Shown piece by piece: positions 9,143-18,518 of a stretch of DNA of 64,000 nt. The translations under genes were made by a program, and so were the position numbers. The stretch's first letter is position 1. Each line of letters opens with the position of its first letter. The notes beneath the pieces were generated by a model. The model was not told the DNA's origin, did no database searches, and saw nothing but the letters and a program-made list of their open reading frames with translations. The stretch covers positions 62,001-126,000 of the forward strand of contig NZ_JALPRE010000003.1 in assembly GCF_023195925.1 (NCBI RefSeq). Direction: 5' to 3'. Source of the DNA: Aquimarina acroporae (GTDB lineage Bacteria > Bacteroidota > Bacteroidia > Flavobacteriales > Flavobacteriaceae).

Positions 9143-10172
9143 GATGTAGAGTGTTAGTAAGCATGATTTGCCAATGGTTTATATTGTCAAAGGTATCCGG
9201 AAGTGTCCCAATGGTATAATGTTTATTGGTAGTTTCCCATACATAATACCTTTTCCCTTGATGTAATTTGTATGTTCCCTTTGCGGGAATGTTAAGTCCT
9301 AAAATAGAGTGCCTGTAATATTCACTGTTTAATATGGCGACATCATAGCCAAAATGACTAAGTATTGCATAAATAATTACGGTTCTAGTGTCACAATCCC
9401 CTTTTAAGTTCCCCATAAATCCTACTGGATTCTGTACTCCATGTGGTATGTTTCCAATACAACAGCTTGGGCATTTTTCAAGTATAGTTCTAATCGATTC
9501 TTCATAGTTTTCTGGTGCTTCACAGGCGCGTTGAAATACAAGAGCATATGGTATATCTTGTATGAAAGTAACTACCATATCGGCAAATTCGAATTGATTG
9601 AGTGAATTTGATGATTGTATTTCTTGCAATTGATTTAAGATAAGGTCTAACCTTGGGGTATCGTTATTTGCCAAGGATTGATATAGATCTCCCCAAGTGC
9701 CGGAATTGTATTTTGAATGCGACTTAAAATACTCTTCATTCGCTAATTCATAGTCTTTTTCGCGAACCGAAAAGTGGCCTTGAAATGAGTTTCCGTAATT
9801 GTCGTTCCACCTTCTATTCTGACTCAGTACAACAATAGAGTCCCCTTTTTCATATATTTTTTCGGTATAAATATTTTCTGAAATTTGCGGTTGTTGAAAC
9901 TCTTGTATCGTATTTGAGATATTCTGAAATAGAAATCGAATCCCTAATAAAAAAACGAGAAAGAATACACTGTATTTTACATATCTCCAGGTAGACTTTT
10001 GGCTTTCTTTGTGCGTTATTCTTCCGTAAAGGAATGAAATAAAAAATAGAGTAAGTATAAAGGCGACAAAGGAAGAAACAGATAAAAATACTTTTATAAA
10101 GCTACTGCAAACTAGTGAGATTAGAATTATGGCTAAAAATGAAAAACAACCTGATCCTGTTTTTTTACTCAT
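9132..10172 (-). CDS. membrane protein with transglutaminase-like fold
   Basis: A 346-residue protein with two pairs of N-terminal hydrophobic segments (about 10-50 and 65-85) and a large extracytoplasmic part. The C-terminal part shows a transglutaminase/papain-like arrangement: Cys260 in LKGDCDTRT, His288 in YYRHSILGL and an acidic residue at E313 in VWETT. This suggests an amide-forming or cleaving enzyme on the outside face of the inner membrane, but the substrate is unknown. It sits one base after the LuxE-like gene and overlaps the DUF350 gene, forming a tight three-gene operon. Confidence 0.7.
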   Translation of the reverse strand: MSKKTGSGCFSFLAIILISLVCSSFIKVFLSVSSFVAFILTLFFISFLYGRITHKESQKSTWRYVKYSVFFLVFLLGIRFLFQNISNTIQEFQQPQISENIYTEKIYEKGDSIVVLSQNRRWNDNYGNSFQGHFSVREKDYELANEEYFKSHSKYNSGTWGDLYQSLANNDTPRLDLILNQLQEIQSSNSLNQFEFADMVVTFIQDIPYALVFQRACEAPENYEESIRTILEKCPSCCIGNIPHGVQNPVGFMGNLKGDCDTRTVIIYAILSHFGYDVAILNSEYYRHSILGLNIPAKGTYKLHQGKRYYVWETTNKHYTIGTLPDTFDNINHWQIMLTNTLHHGN

Positions 10173-10173
10173 C

Positions 10174-11154
10174 TTATAATGCCATTAAATTACATCCTCG
10201 TATATCACTGTTGTCAAACCTTCCTAATACCTGAAAGCTTCCATCAGGATTAATTTTCCCCAAATCTTGAGTGGCTATAAAAGAACAAGAGTTGATGTTG
10301 GCCAGATCTATAACATTGATGCCTCCGGTTTTTCCTGTTGCTAAAAAAGATAGCGGATCTTCTGGACTTCGCACCATCACTTTCATCCATGGGGGGCAAG
10401 AAAAAGAACTATCTCCTTTAGAATATGCTTGAGAAAGTAGTTCGGTCATACCATATTCGCTATGAATTTTTGAAACTCCAAAGCCATTTTTAAGTGCATC
10501 ATGCAGCTCATGACGTATCAGTTCTTTTCTTCTTCCTTTCATACCGCCAGTTTCCATAACGATGATGTTTTCGTTCAGCGATATGCTGTGTTGTTCAATA
10601 AGATCTAGCAAAGCGAATGAAACGCCTAGTAATATGGCTTTTTTATTTTCTGAAACAAGTGTTCGTAATATAGAAACCAGATTTTCTGTGTCATACAAAT
10701 AGAATCCGCTTCTAGGTTGAGAACTATCTTTTATAAGTTCTTCGGCCATATATACCAATGAAGAGCCTTTCCTCTCGAGATACGAAGGAAGTAGTGCTAA
10801 CACGGTGAATTGAGTTATGTCTCCATAGAAATGTTTGAACCCTTTTCTGAAGCTTTTTTCGTAGATATTGAGATCGGTAACATAGTGTTTACTGGCTACA
10901 CTACCCGTGGTGCCACTGCTGGTAAATATTTGTTGAGGAGATAAAGTAGAACTTACAATTTTTTCTTGTTTAAAGAACTCAATAGGAAGAAATGGGATGT
11001 CTTCTAAATGTTTTACAGAGGTTTTTGTAACTCCAAGAAGGTTGCAAAATCTTTGATAAATTTTGGTGTTTATATATTGATGGTGAAAAATTTTTAATGC
11101 TACTTGCTCAAAATCAGAATTGTTTTGAATAGAAAATATGGAAGTTGACAGCAT
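10174..11154 (-). CDS. LuxE-like acyl-protein synthetase / adenylate-forming enzyme
   Basis: A 326-residue member of the LuxE/PaaK-like adenylate-forming group. The start is typical of LuxE-like proteins (IPFLPIEFFK), followed by the nucleotide-binding signature FTSSGTTGS, a GGMKGRRKEL segment, and SEYGMTELLSQAY corresponding to the YG.TE motif. LuxE proteins activate a fatty acid with ATP and hold it as a thioester; here the acid and acceptor are unknown, since no LuxC or LuxD is nearby. It heads the operon with the transglutaminase-like and DUF350 genes. The ATG directly follows a hairpin and T tract (11155-11182). Confidence 0.82.
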   Translation of the reverse strand: MLSTSIFSIQNNSDFEQVALKIFHHQYINTKIYQRFCNLLGVTKTSVKHLEDIPFLPIEFFKQEKIVSSTLSPQQIFTSSGTTGSVASKHYVTDLNIYEKSFRKGFKHFYGDITQFTVLALLPSYLERKGSSLVYMAEELIKDSSQPRSGFYLYDTENLVSILRTLVSENKKAILLGVSFALLDLIEQHSISLNENIIVMETGGMKGRRKELIRHELHDALKNGFGVSKIHSEYGMTELLSQAYSKGDSSFSCPPWMKVMVRSPEDPLSFLATGKTGGINVIDLANINSCSFIATQDLGKINPDGSFQVLGRFDNSDIRGCNLMAL

Positions 11155-11182
11155 AAAAAAGTTCTACATTAACATGTAGAAC
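11155..11182 (-). terminator. hairpin with T6 directly before the LuxE-like ATG
   Basis: On the minus strand GTTCTACAT-GTTA-ATGTAGAAC (9-bp perfect stem, 11161-11182) is followed by six T (11155-11160) and then immediately by the ATG at 11154. It looks like the terminator of the upstream sorting-domain gene. If the LuxE-like gene is transcribed through it, it would act as a leader attenuator. Confidence 0.7.
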
Positions 11183-11266
11183 AAAGGTATAAAAAACGGT
11201 TTCTATTTCTAGTTTTTTATGAAAATTTCAAACAAAAGGATAAGTGCTGACGAAACATAGGTATCC

Positions 11267-11614
11267 CTAGTCAATGATAAGTTTTTGTGTATCTTGATTT
11301 TTTCCTTCGGTGATCTTAATTACATAAACACCTGGGTTTAAATTACTGATATCTAGTTCCTTGCCAATTAAAACTTTGTACATAACTTTCTTGCCTAGAA
11401 CAGTATAAATCTGAACGGTTTTAGTAAGTTGAAGATATGATGTGATGTATAATATGTCACCAGTTGCAGGGTTCGGGTAAACACGAAGTCCTTCGATTTT
11501 TTGTAAGGCCTTGGTTTCTTGTCGCTGAGGTGTGTTTGATTGCGCCTGAATCCCAGAGGTGAAGGACAAGCATATCAAACCGACAAATATTAATAGCAAG
11601 TAGATTTTTTTCAT
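11267..11614 (-). CDS. small secreted protein that is almost only a type IX sorting domain
   Basis: A 115-residue protein with a signal peptide (about 1-24, ending IQAQ), about 17 spacer residues, and then a type A C-terminal sorting domain of the type IX secretion system (LRVYPNPATGDILYI ... VLGKKV ... LDISNLNPGVYVIKI ... KLIID). In known systems this domain directs cargo across the outer membrane and is removed. Here there is practically no cargo. Such stand-alone domains occur in flavobacteria with unknown role. A hairpin terminator follows at 11155-11182. Confidence 0.85.
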   Translation of the reverse strand: MKKIYLLLIFVGLICLSFTSGIQAQSNTPQRQETKALQKIEGLRVYPNPATGDILYITSYLQLTKTVQIYTVLGKKVMYKVLIGKELDISNLNPGVYVIKITEGKNQDTQKLIID

Positions 11615-11806
11615 ACAAAATTATTTTGGGGCAATAAAGATACAATTTTAAAATTAATTCTTTTAAAAAGATCTAAGTACTTTTATGTTAAATCCTTAAA
11701 AAAAGGTTAACCCGTATGTTAAAGTATGGTTTTTGCCTCAAATTATGTTTTGATATTCAAAAATAATGCCGCATATTTGTTGCATCATGAAGTTATAAAG
11801 AATTTA

Positions 11807-11824
11807 TGTACATAATTGTGCACA
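11807..11824. promoter_or_regulatory. possible operator palindrome upstream of the MATE gene
   Basis: TGTACATAATTGTGCACA is an imperfect 18-bp dyad (7 of 9 pairs) located 82 bases before the MATE start, between divergent genes. The outer TGT/ACA ends recall many dimeric regulators, but no adjacent regulator is encoded. Confidence 0.25.
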
Positions 11825-11906
11825 TAGTCACTCCGCGATTTAGAAGCTAAGAATTTCTTCCTTAGCCTCACACTACATATATTTTAAATTATAATTCTTT
11901 TACATC

Positions 11907-13313
11907 ATGACTCAAAATAAACTCAATATATCTCGTTTATTCTCTTATTTTAAAGCTGCAATCGCAGGTAAAGAGCAAGAATTTACTTCTGGTAGTATAC
12001 GCAAAGCCATTTTTATGCTTTCGGTACCTATGGTACTGGAAATGATGATGGAATCTGTATTTTTTCTGGTAGATGCATACTTTGTTTCAAGCTTGGGAGC
12101 TAATGCTATTGCTACCGTTGGATTAACAGAATCTGTGTTAACATTGGTATATGCAGTCGCCATTGGATTAAGTATGGGAGTTACGGCTATTGTAGCTCGT
12201 CGCATAGGAGAGAAAGACAGAGATGGAGCTTCTCAGGTTGCGGTACAATCTATTTTTCTAGGGGTAGGAATCGCTATTATCATAAGTGCAATTGGGATAC
12301 TTTTTCCTAAAGAAATACTTGGGCTTATGGGAGGTGAATCTGGCCTTATTAGTGAAGGATATAAATATACTCAGGTACTTCTCGGAGGGAATGTGACTAT
12401 TATGTTACTGTTTCTAATAAATGCCGTTTTTAGAGGGGCAGGAGATGCTTCTGTAGCGATGAGAGTACTCATATTTTCTAACGTGCTTAATATACTACTA
12501 GACCCATTATTCATTTTTGGTTGGGGCCCTGTTCCTGCTTTTGGAGTTCAGGGAGCTGCTATTGCCACTACCATTGGACGCGGTAGTGCGGTGATTTTTC
12601 AATTGCTTATCCTTTTTTATGGTTGGAGCTCTATACAAGTAGGATTCAAAGATTTGGTGTTTAGAGCACAAACAATGATGAATCTTGTCAAAGTTTCTTT
12701 AGGTGGAATAGGGCAATTCATTATAGGAACATCGAGTTGGGTGTTTTTAATGCGAATAATGGCTGAATTTGGTAGTGAAGTACTAGCAGGTTATACTATA
12801 GCCATACGTGTTTTAATGTTTACTTTAATGCCTTCGTGGGGGATGAGTAATGCTGCAGCTACCTTGGTAGGACAGAATCTGGGTGCTCAAAAACCCGATC
12901 GTGCCGAGCAATCGGTTTGGAAAACAGGCAAATACAATGCCTATTTTATGCTAGGTGTTTCATTGTTTTATTTGCTATTCGCTGAGATGATTATCAAAGT
13001 TTTCAGTAGTGAAGCATTAATTATAGAATATGGAGCTCTTAGTTTACGAGTTATTGCTGCTGGATATGTATTTTATGCATATGGGATGGTAATTATTCAA
13101 TCGTTCAATGGTGCGGGTGACACCAAAACACCTACCATCATTAACTTCTTTTGTTTTTGGGTTTTTCAACTACCGTTTGCTTATTTAGCTGCTCTTGTTT
13201 TTGAATGGGGAGCTATGGGTGTTTTTCTAGCCATTACCTTTGCAGAAGTTTTAATTGCTGTTATTGGTATTATTTGGTTTAAGAAAGGAACCTGGAAAGA
13301 AGTAAAAGTGTAA
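11907..13313 (+). CDS. MATE family efflux transporter
   Basis: A 468-residue inner-membrane transporter with twelve predicted helices in two homologous halves, the standard layout of multidrug and toxic compound extrusion proteins, which exchange cationic compounds for Na+ or H+. The family look is clear in AIFMLSVPMVLEMMMESVFFL at the first helix and in FNGAGDTKTPTIIN in the second half. A short N-terminal cytoplasmic extension (about 30 residues) precedes helix 1. It is monocistronic, with a strong bidirectional terminator behind it. Substrate is not predictable. Confidence 0.93.
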   Translation: MTQNKLNISRLFSYFKAAIAGKEQEFTSGSIRKAIFMLSVPMVLEMMMESVFFLVDAYFVSSLGANAIATVGLTESVLTLVYAVAIGLSMGVTAIVARRIGEKDRDGASQVAVQSIFLGVGIAIIISAIGILFPKEILGLMGGESGLISEGYKYTQVLLGGNVTIMLLFLINAVFRGAGDASVAMRVLIFSNVLNILLDPLFIFGWGPVPAFGVQGAAIATTIGRGSAVIFQLLILFYGWSSIQVGFKDLVFRAQTMMNLVKVSLGGIGQFIIGTSSWVFLMRIMAEFGSEVLAGYTIAIRVLMFTLMPSWGMSNAAATLVGQNLGAQKPDRAEQSVWKTGKYNAYFMLGVSLFYLLFAEMIIKVFSSEALIIEYGALSLRVIAAGYVFYAYGMVIIQSFNGAGDTKTPTIINFFCFWVFQLPFAYLAALVFEWGAMGVFLAITFAEVLIAVIGIIWFKKGTWKEVKV

Positions 13314-13336
13314 CATACATTAAACTGTTTGAATAT

Positions 13337-13366
13337 TAAAAAAGGCTGCCAACTGGCAGCCTTTTT
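13337..13366. terminator. bidirectional terminator
   Basis: AAAGGCTGCC-AACT-GGCAGCCTTT (13341-13364) is a perfect 10-bp stem with a tetraloop. It is flanked by A residues on the left and T residues on the right, so it ends both the MATE transcript and the convergent lipoprotein transcript. Confidence 0.9.
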
Positions 13367-13392
13367 CGTTATTTAGAAATAAGAGTCTCTGG

Positions 13393-15612
13393 TTAGAAGC
13401 CAATGGCCCAACCAGTAGCCCAGTCTGGAGCTGCAGCACCATTACCAGCACCAGTGTTGTTACCAACAGTGATGAAGTCTTGGTTTGCGCCAGTATAATT
13501 TGTTTGTTCTAATCCAGTAGCAGGATTATCAAACTGCATAGGATTGATAGAAAGAGCATCTGCTTCAAGTCTTACAGCTGCTTGAGCATCTGTGTCTTTT
13601 ACATTTACTCCAAGGTCTACATTACTTGTATAGAAGTTTGTAATTGTAAAGTTACCTCCACCTTCTTTGAAGAAAAGAGCACCTTCAGTTACAGGTCCTA
13701 CTACAGTAATATTAGAAAGTGTGGTAGTAGTTACAGGAGTAGCATCACCATCATCACCGTTGTTAGATCCTTCGATACCAGCTTTAGCTCCTTTAGAGAT
13801 ATACCAGTTAGATCCGTTTCCAGCCCATCCATCGGCGAAGTCGATAGAGTCGTCACCACTTCCGATAGAAACAAGGTTGTTACCAGTTACAGTTCCACCA
13901 AAGAACTCAATTCCATCATCACCTCCATTAAGAGATTGTACGAATTCGAATGTAGTTCCAGAACCAACACCGAAAAGAGATACACCGTTAAATTCTTTAT
14001 CGTTAGAGAATGTAGCACCAGTGTACTCAACTCTTAAATAACGAATAGATCCAGAGTTATCTGTTGCGTTGCTACCACCGTATAATAAATCTGCAACTTC
14101 AGAAGTTACGTTTGATCCTTTGTTTGTTGGAGCATCTCCACAAATTACTAATCCACCCCAATCTGCAGGAGCAGGAGTAGCAGCACCAGAAGTCATAACT
14201 ACAGGGTCAGAAGCAGTACCGTTTATGAAAATTTGTGCACCTCTTTCAACAGCTATATAAGCAGCAGTACCCCCAGTAGCTTTGATAGTTGTACCTGCAG
14301 GAATCGTAAGTGATCCACCAGATTTTACAACAAAAGCACTAGTAAGAATGTATTCTACATTAGCGTTTAAAGTAACATCACCAGTTACTTCACCTGCAAT
14401 ATTTTCAGAACCAGCAGAACTGTTATCAAGACCAGTAGTCCATCCTGCTGCCCAATCTGGAGCAGCCGCACCATTACCGGCACCAGTTGCAATACCTTCA
14501 GTAAAGAAAGATTGGTTAGCACCAGTATAGTTAGTTGCTTCAAGACCTGCTGGAGCATCAGCAAATTGAATATTTGTAATGGTTAAATCACCATTTTCGA
14601 TTCTTACAGCAGCTTCAGCATCTGTATCTTTTACGTTTACTCCAAGATCAACATTACTAGTGTAGAAGTTATTAATAGTGAAAGTACCTCCGCCTTCTTT
14701 GAAGAAAAGAGCACCTTCTGTTACAGGTCCTACTACAGTAATATTTGAAAGCGTAGCCATAGTTACAGGAGTAGCATCACCATCGTCTCCATTGTTAGAT
14801 CCTTCGATACCAGCTTTTGCACCACCAGAGATATACCAGTTTTCTCCTTCTCCAGCCCATCCATCAGCGAAGTCGATAGAATCGTCACCACTAAATGTAG
14901 AAACTAGGTTTTTACCATCTACAGTTCCACCGAAGAATTCGATTCCGTCATCTCCCCCGTTGAAAGACTGTACAAACTCTACAGTAGTTCCAGAACCAAC
15001 ACCGAAAAGAGATAAACCATTAAATTCTTTGTCGTTAGAGAACGTAGCTCCAGTATATTCTAATCTTAAATAACGAATAGATCCAGAGTTGTCTGTAGCG
15101 TTGCTACCTCCATATTGAAGGTCTGCTACCTCAGAAGTTACATTAGATCCTTTGTTTGTTGGAGCATCTCCAGCCACAACTAATCCACCCCAATCTGCAG
15201 GAGCAGGAGTAGCAGCACCAGAAGTCATTATAACAGGGTCGGCAGAAGTTCCATTTACAAATATTTGCGCACCTCTCTCAACTGCAATATAAGCAGCTGT
15301 TCCTCCGGTCGCTTTAATTACCGTTCCAGCAGGAATAGTTAATGCCGAACCAGATTTTACAACATATGCTCCTGTTAATTGGTACTCGATAGAAGCATCT
15401 AATGTTGTGTCTTCAGTAACATCACCATTAAGGGTGTTGTTTACCTCACATGGCTCACAAGAACCACCGCAATCAACGCCAGTTTCATCGCCATTTTGAA
15501 CTCCATCAGTACAAGATGCCGTACCACCTGGAGAGTCATCATCACTGTTACACGATACAATCATCGCTACAGCAGCTAAAGATAACATACATGTAAAAAA
15601 GATTTTTTTCAT
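13393..15612 (-). CDS. surface lipoprotein with two tandem beta-helix domains
   Basis: A 739-residue lipoprotein with lipobox cysteine C21. The following SDDD resembles the acidic export signal that sends Bacteroidota lipoproteins to the cell surface. A Cys-rich linker with six Cys (residues 34-55, CTDGVQNG...DCGGSCEPC) precedes two copies of a right-handed beta-helix-like domain (about 62-394 and 407-739). Each copy has GAQIF.NGT, DWGGL, GSIRYLR.EYTGA, GGDDGIEFFGGTV and GDDSIDFADGW. The gene follows its TonB receptor partner by 65 bases. This pairing resembles SusC/SusD in layout, but the protein is not SusD. Its smooth codon usage suggests high expression. Ligand unknown; phosphate linkage is inferred from neighbours. 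Confidence 0.82.
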   Translation of the reverse strand: MKKIFFTCMLSLAAVAMIVSCNSDDDSPGGTASCTDGVQNGDETGVDCGGSCEPCEVNNTLNGDVTEDTTLDASIEYQLTGAYVVKSGSALTIPAGTVIKATGGTAAYIAVERGAQIFVNGTSADPVIMTSGAATPAPADWGGLVVAGDAPTNKGSNVTSEVADLQYGGSNATDNSGSIRYLRLEYTGATFSNDKEFNGLSLFGVGSGTTVEFVQSFNGGDDGIEFFGGTVDGKNLVSTFSGDDSIDFADGWAGEGENWYISGGAKAGIEGSNNGDDGDATPVTMATLSNITVVGPVTEGALFFKEGGGTFTINNFYTSNVDLGVNVKDTDAEAAVRIENGDLTITNIQFADAPAGLEATNYTGANQSFFTEGIATGAGNGAAAPDWAAGWTTGLDNSSAGSENIAGEVTGDVTLNANVEYILTSAFVVKSGGSLTIPAGTTIKATGGTAAYIAVERGAQIFINGTASDPVVMTSGAATPAPADWGGLVICGDAPTNKGSNVTSEVADLLYGGSNATDNSGSIRYLRVEYTGATFSNDKEFNGVSLFGVGSGTTFEFVQSLNGGDDGIEFFGGTVTGNNLVSIGSGDDSIDFADGWAGNGSNWYISKGAKAGIEGSNNGDDGDATPVTTTTLSNITVVGPVTEGALFFKEGGGNFTITNFYTSNVDLGVNVKDTDAQAAVRLEADALSINPMQFDNPATGLEQTNYTGANQDFITVGNNTGAGNGAAAPDWATGWAIGF
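13396..15426 (-). repeat. internal tandem duplication within the lipoprotein gene
   Basis: Codons 63-394 and 407-739 encode two copies of the same domain with a period of 344 codons. Long stretches are identical at protein level (for example EGSNNGDDGDATPVT in both) and nearly so at DNA level. The related lipoprotein at 19008-20174 has a single copy. Confidence 0.85.
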
Positions 15613-15677
15613 TGTTTTTGAATTTTGATTAAAATTTGTTCTCGCTTTTTTTTAGGTTTAAGAGTAGGTTGGTTTAA

Positions 15678-18518
15678 TTAGAATTTATAGGCAAATGAGA
15701 ACCTTAAGTCATATCCTTTCTTATAGGATAACACAGTAATGTCTCGTTGCTGAAAATTTAAATTTAAACTTGGGTCATCATTAGTATCACCGTCTACGGC
15801 CTCTTGAAATCTCTCGATGTCTGGATTTAAAAGGTTTCTGGCAGATAATCCTAATGTGATATTTTCTGTTAATTGTGCTTTTGCGATAAAATCAACTGTA
15901 GGCACTCCTTTTTCGATAATATTTCCTTTTCCGAAGTTACCGATGGCAAAAATTCGGTCAGAAAAATAATTAGCGGTAAGTGTCAAACGGATGTTTCTAT
16001 GTTCTGAAAAGTCGTTGTAAAAGCTTACGTCGGCATTTGCGACTAGGTCTGAAGCACCCGATATACCAGTATCGGTATAGGTAGGAATAAAACCTAGACC
16101 AGTGTCTTCTAGTACTTTTTCACCATCAAGTTCTTGAGTGGTGGTCATGTATGCCACATTTAACCCGGCGGTTAAGCTGTTTTTTAAGCTGTAATCAATT
16201 TTATCTACCTCGTTGTCGAAAAGCGTTTTTCTTAACTCTAATTCAGCACCAAGCGCAGTAGCTTGATCTCCTGTGTTTACCCAGGTAATATCATTGGATG
16301 CAGATTGAATCACTATTGAATTGATAGGGTTTTCAATAAGTTTCCCGAATACTCCAACCGATATGATTTCGCTGGATTTTGGAAAGAATTCCCATTTAAG
16401 ATCAACGTTATAGTTTGTAGAAATATCTAAGTTTTCATTACCAAAATAATCCTGGTTTACTTCTTGGAATAAGAAAGGTGCTCTTTCTTTGTATTGAGGA
16501 AGTGTGTATGTCTTACTAGCAGCAAATTTCAGATTCGTTCTTTCATCTACAGCATATTTCAATGAAAGTGAAGGGAGAATTTCAAAAGTGTCTAATTCAC
16601 TTTCGTCTCCTTGTGGTTCTAAAGAAGTAGACCATTCGATGTTTTGGTTAATCTGTTCTCCTCTTACACCAGCAAGAAGAGTGAATTTTGGAGAAAAAGC
16701 ATACTCAAAGTTTAGGAAACCTGCATTAATCGTTTGGTCACCTCTATAGAACTGTGGGTCTAATGCATTAGGTACATCAACTGTTCCTCTGAAAGTGTTT
16801 ATTCTATAAAGACCATTGTTAAGATTTTGTTGGTTAAAATACGCATCAACGTTATAGATATCTACATTGGGTTGCTCTGCTCTTGGAAATATCTGAAAGT
16901 TAAATTGTGTAGCTTCAAAATCTACATCTTTAAATCTACCGCTATATCCGAGGGTAATTTTACCTCTGTATTCGTCTTCAGCGTTTTTACTGAATTTGTA
17001 ATCAGCTTTAAAATTTCCAGCGATTTCTTCTTCGATTAGGTCAGAATAAAATCTATGATTGTCTGAGGCAGCAGATACCAATAAGAATGATCTTGGTCCC
17101 TCAGGCTCACTAATTACTCTAGGAACCAATGTTACTTGTCGTCTGTTAGGTTCTGTACTTTCAAGGAAGTTGTAAGAAGCGCCCCAATTAATTTGAAAAT
17201 TGTCAGAAATCTCATGATCTCCAAGTAATTGGTGTGTGATCAATTGAGTTCTTAAAAATACAGCTCTTTGAATAAAACCTCCACCATTTGGTGCGTCATC
17301 TTCAATATCAATAATACCAAAGAACTCTTGTTGTTGCTCACTAGAAGTGTTTAAATACAATGCATTGTAGCTAATTTTGTTGTTTCCATGCTTCAAACCA
17401 AGATTCCCCATTAAGGTGGTATTGGTATTGTAATTATAGTTGAAGAAATCGAAGTCGCTATTTGCTACAGAGTTTACCGTTACACCTCCTCTAGATATAC
17501 CTTCTCTATAGGTGTATTTATTGCTGAATGATCCAACACCAAAAACACTCAATTTTGTGTCTCCACCAAAGATGTTATATGAATCTCCAAGTTTTAGAGA
17601 AAAACTTGAGTTAAGAGGAGCAGAACTTTCTCTTCTGTCCCAGCTTGTTGTAAAATTGTAGTTGTTTAATGGAAATGCAGGAATATCTGCATCATAAAAT
17701 CCGGTACGGTTAGGTCCATCTGTTAAGAAAAAGTCATCTACTCCGGTAACTTCGGTGTTAATTCCGGCATTGAATCCTATTTCGATAAATCCGGTACCTT
17801 TATAATCTTTAGAGACAATATCGATATTGGCACCGCCAAAATCACCAAAGTTTTGAGCGTTATAAGTTTTATCAATACCGATTGTCTCAACAATACTGGT
17901 ATTAAAAATACCTAAATCAATATTCTTTTTGGCCGGGTCATTAGAAGGTAAAGGTAATCCGTTAAAGGTTGTTACATTGTAGCGATCTCCCAAACCTCTT
18001 ACAAAAACATTTCCTGATCCTTCTTGCTTAGAGATACCAGTTACTTTAGATACTGCGGTAGCTACATCACCTACCCCTTTTTTGGCAAGTTCTTGAGCTC
18101 CGATCGATGTTTTAAGAGTAACAGCTTCTTTCTGTTCAAGCAATAGTGCCTCTTCTCTTTCTCGATTGGTAACTACTTTGATTACTACCTCTTCGAGTGC
18201 AGCAGCTGTAGCCCCCATAGTTGCATCTACTACAGCAACCTTGTCTGCTTCTACTACTACATTTGGAATTTCTACGGTTTGATAACCTGTAAAACTAAAT
18301 TCCAATGTATACGTACCTACAGGAACATCTGTAATTTCATACAAACCATCAAAATCTGTAGAAGAACCTTTAGTGGTTCCTTTTACGACTACATTGGCAA
18401 ATGGAAGGGGTTGATTGTTCGATTCTTTGTCTAATAATTTACCGGCGATCGTACCGGTTTCTTGTGCAAAAGTAGCTCCAAAGCATACTAGTGCTAAAAC
18501 TGTAAATATTTTTCTCAT
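15678..18518 (-). CDS. TonB-dependent receptor with carboxypeptidase-regulatory-like domain (pair 1)
   Basis: A 946-residue outer-membrane active transporter. Signal peptide 1-18, carboxypeptidase-regulatory-like domain about 20-110 (LPFANVVVKGTTKGSSTDFDGLY), plug about 135-240 (KQEGSGNVFVRGLGDRYNVTTFNGLPLP), then a 22-strand-type barrel ending in an aromatic residue (FSFAYKF). It is a paralogue of the receptor at 20216-23071; the two are very similar through the N-terminal and plug domains and diverge in the barrel. The beta-helix lipoprotein downstream is probably its surface partner. A possible 11-bp-repeat Pho-like site lies at 18807-18822, about 290 bases upstream. Confidence 0.9.
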   Translation of the reverse strand: MRKIFTVLALVCFGATFAQETGTIAGKLLDKESNNQPLPFANVVVKGTTKGSSTDFDGLYEITDVPVGTYTLEFSFTGYQTVEIPNVVVEADKVAVVDATMGATAAALEEVVIKVVTNREREEALLLEQKEAVTLKTSIGAQELAKKGVGDVATAVSKVTGISKQEGSGNVFVRGLGDRYNVTTFNGLPLPSNDPAKKNIDLGIFNTSIVETIGIDKTYNAQNFGDFGGANIDIVSKDYKGTGFIEIGFNAGINTEVTGVDDFFLTDGPNRTGFYDADIPAFPLNNYNFTTSWDRRESSAPLNSSFSLKLGDSYNIFGGDTKLSVFGVGSFSNKYTYREGISRGGVTVNSVANSDFDFFNYNYNTNTTLMGNLGLKHGNNKISYNALYLNTSSEQQQEFFGIIDIEDDAPNGGGFIQRAVFLRTQLITHQLLGDHEISDNFQINWGASYNFLESTEPNRRQVTLVPRVISEPEGPRSFLLVSAASDNHRFYSDLIEEEIAGNFKADYKFSKNAEDEYRGKITLGYSGRFKDVDFEATQFNFQIFPRAEQPNVDIYNVDAYFNQQNLNNGLYRINTFRGTVDVPNALDPQFYRGDQTINAGFLNFEYAFSPKFTLLAGVRGEQINQNIEWSTSLEPQGDESELDTFEILPSLSLKYAVDERTNLKFAASKTYTLPQYKERAPFLFQEVNQDYFGNENLDISTNYNVDLKWEFFPKSSEIISVGVFGKLIENPINSIVIQSASNDITWVNTGDQATALGAELELRKTLFDNEVDKIDYSLKNSLTAGLNVAYMTTTQELDGEKVLEDTGLGFIPTYTDTGISGASDLVANADVSFYNDFSEHRNIRLTLTANYFSDRIFAIGNFGKGNIIEKGVPTVDFIAKAQLTENITLGLSARNLLNPDIERFQEAVDGDTNDDPSLNLNFQQRDITVLSYKKGYDLRFSFAYKF

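Noticed and set aside
13582..15073. Long plus-strand open frames opposite the two-domain lipoprotein gene
   Set aside because: They are antisense shadows created by the biased codon use of the real gene. They lack promoters, show proline/serine-rich nonsense composition, and repeat in step with the internal duplication.
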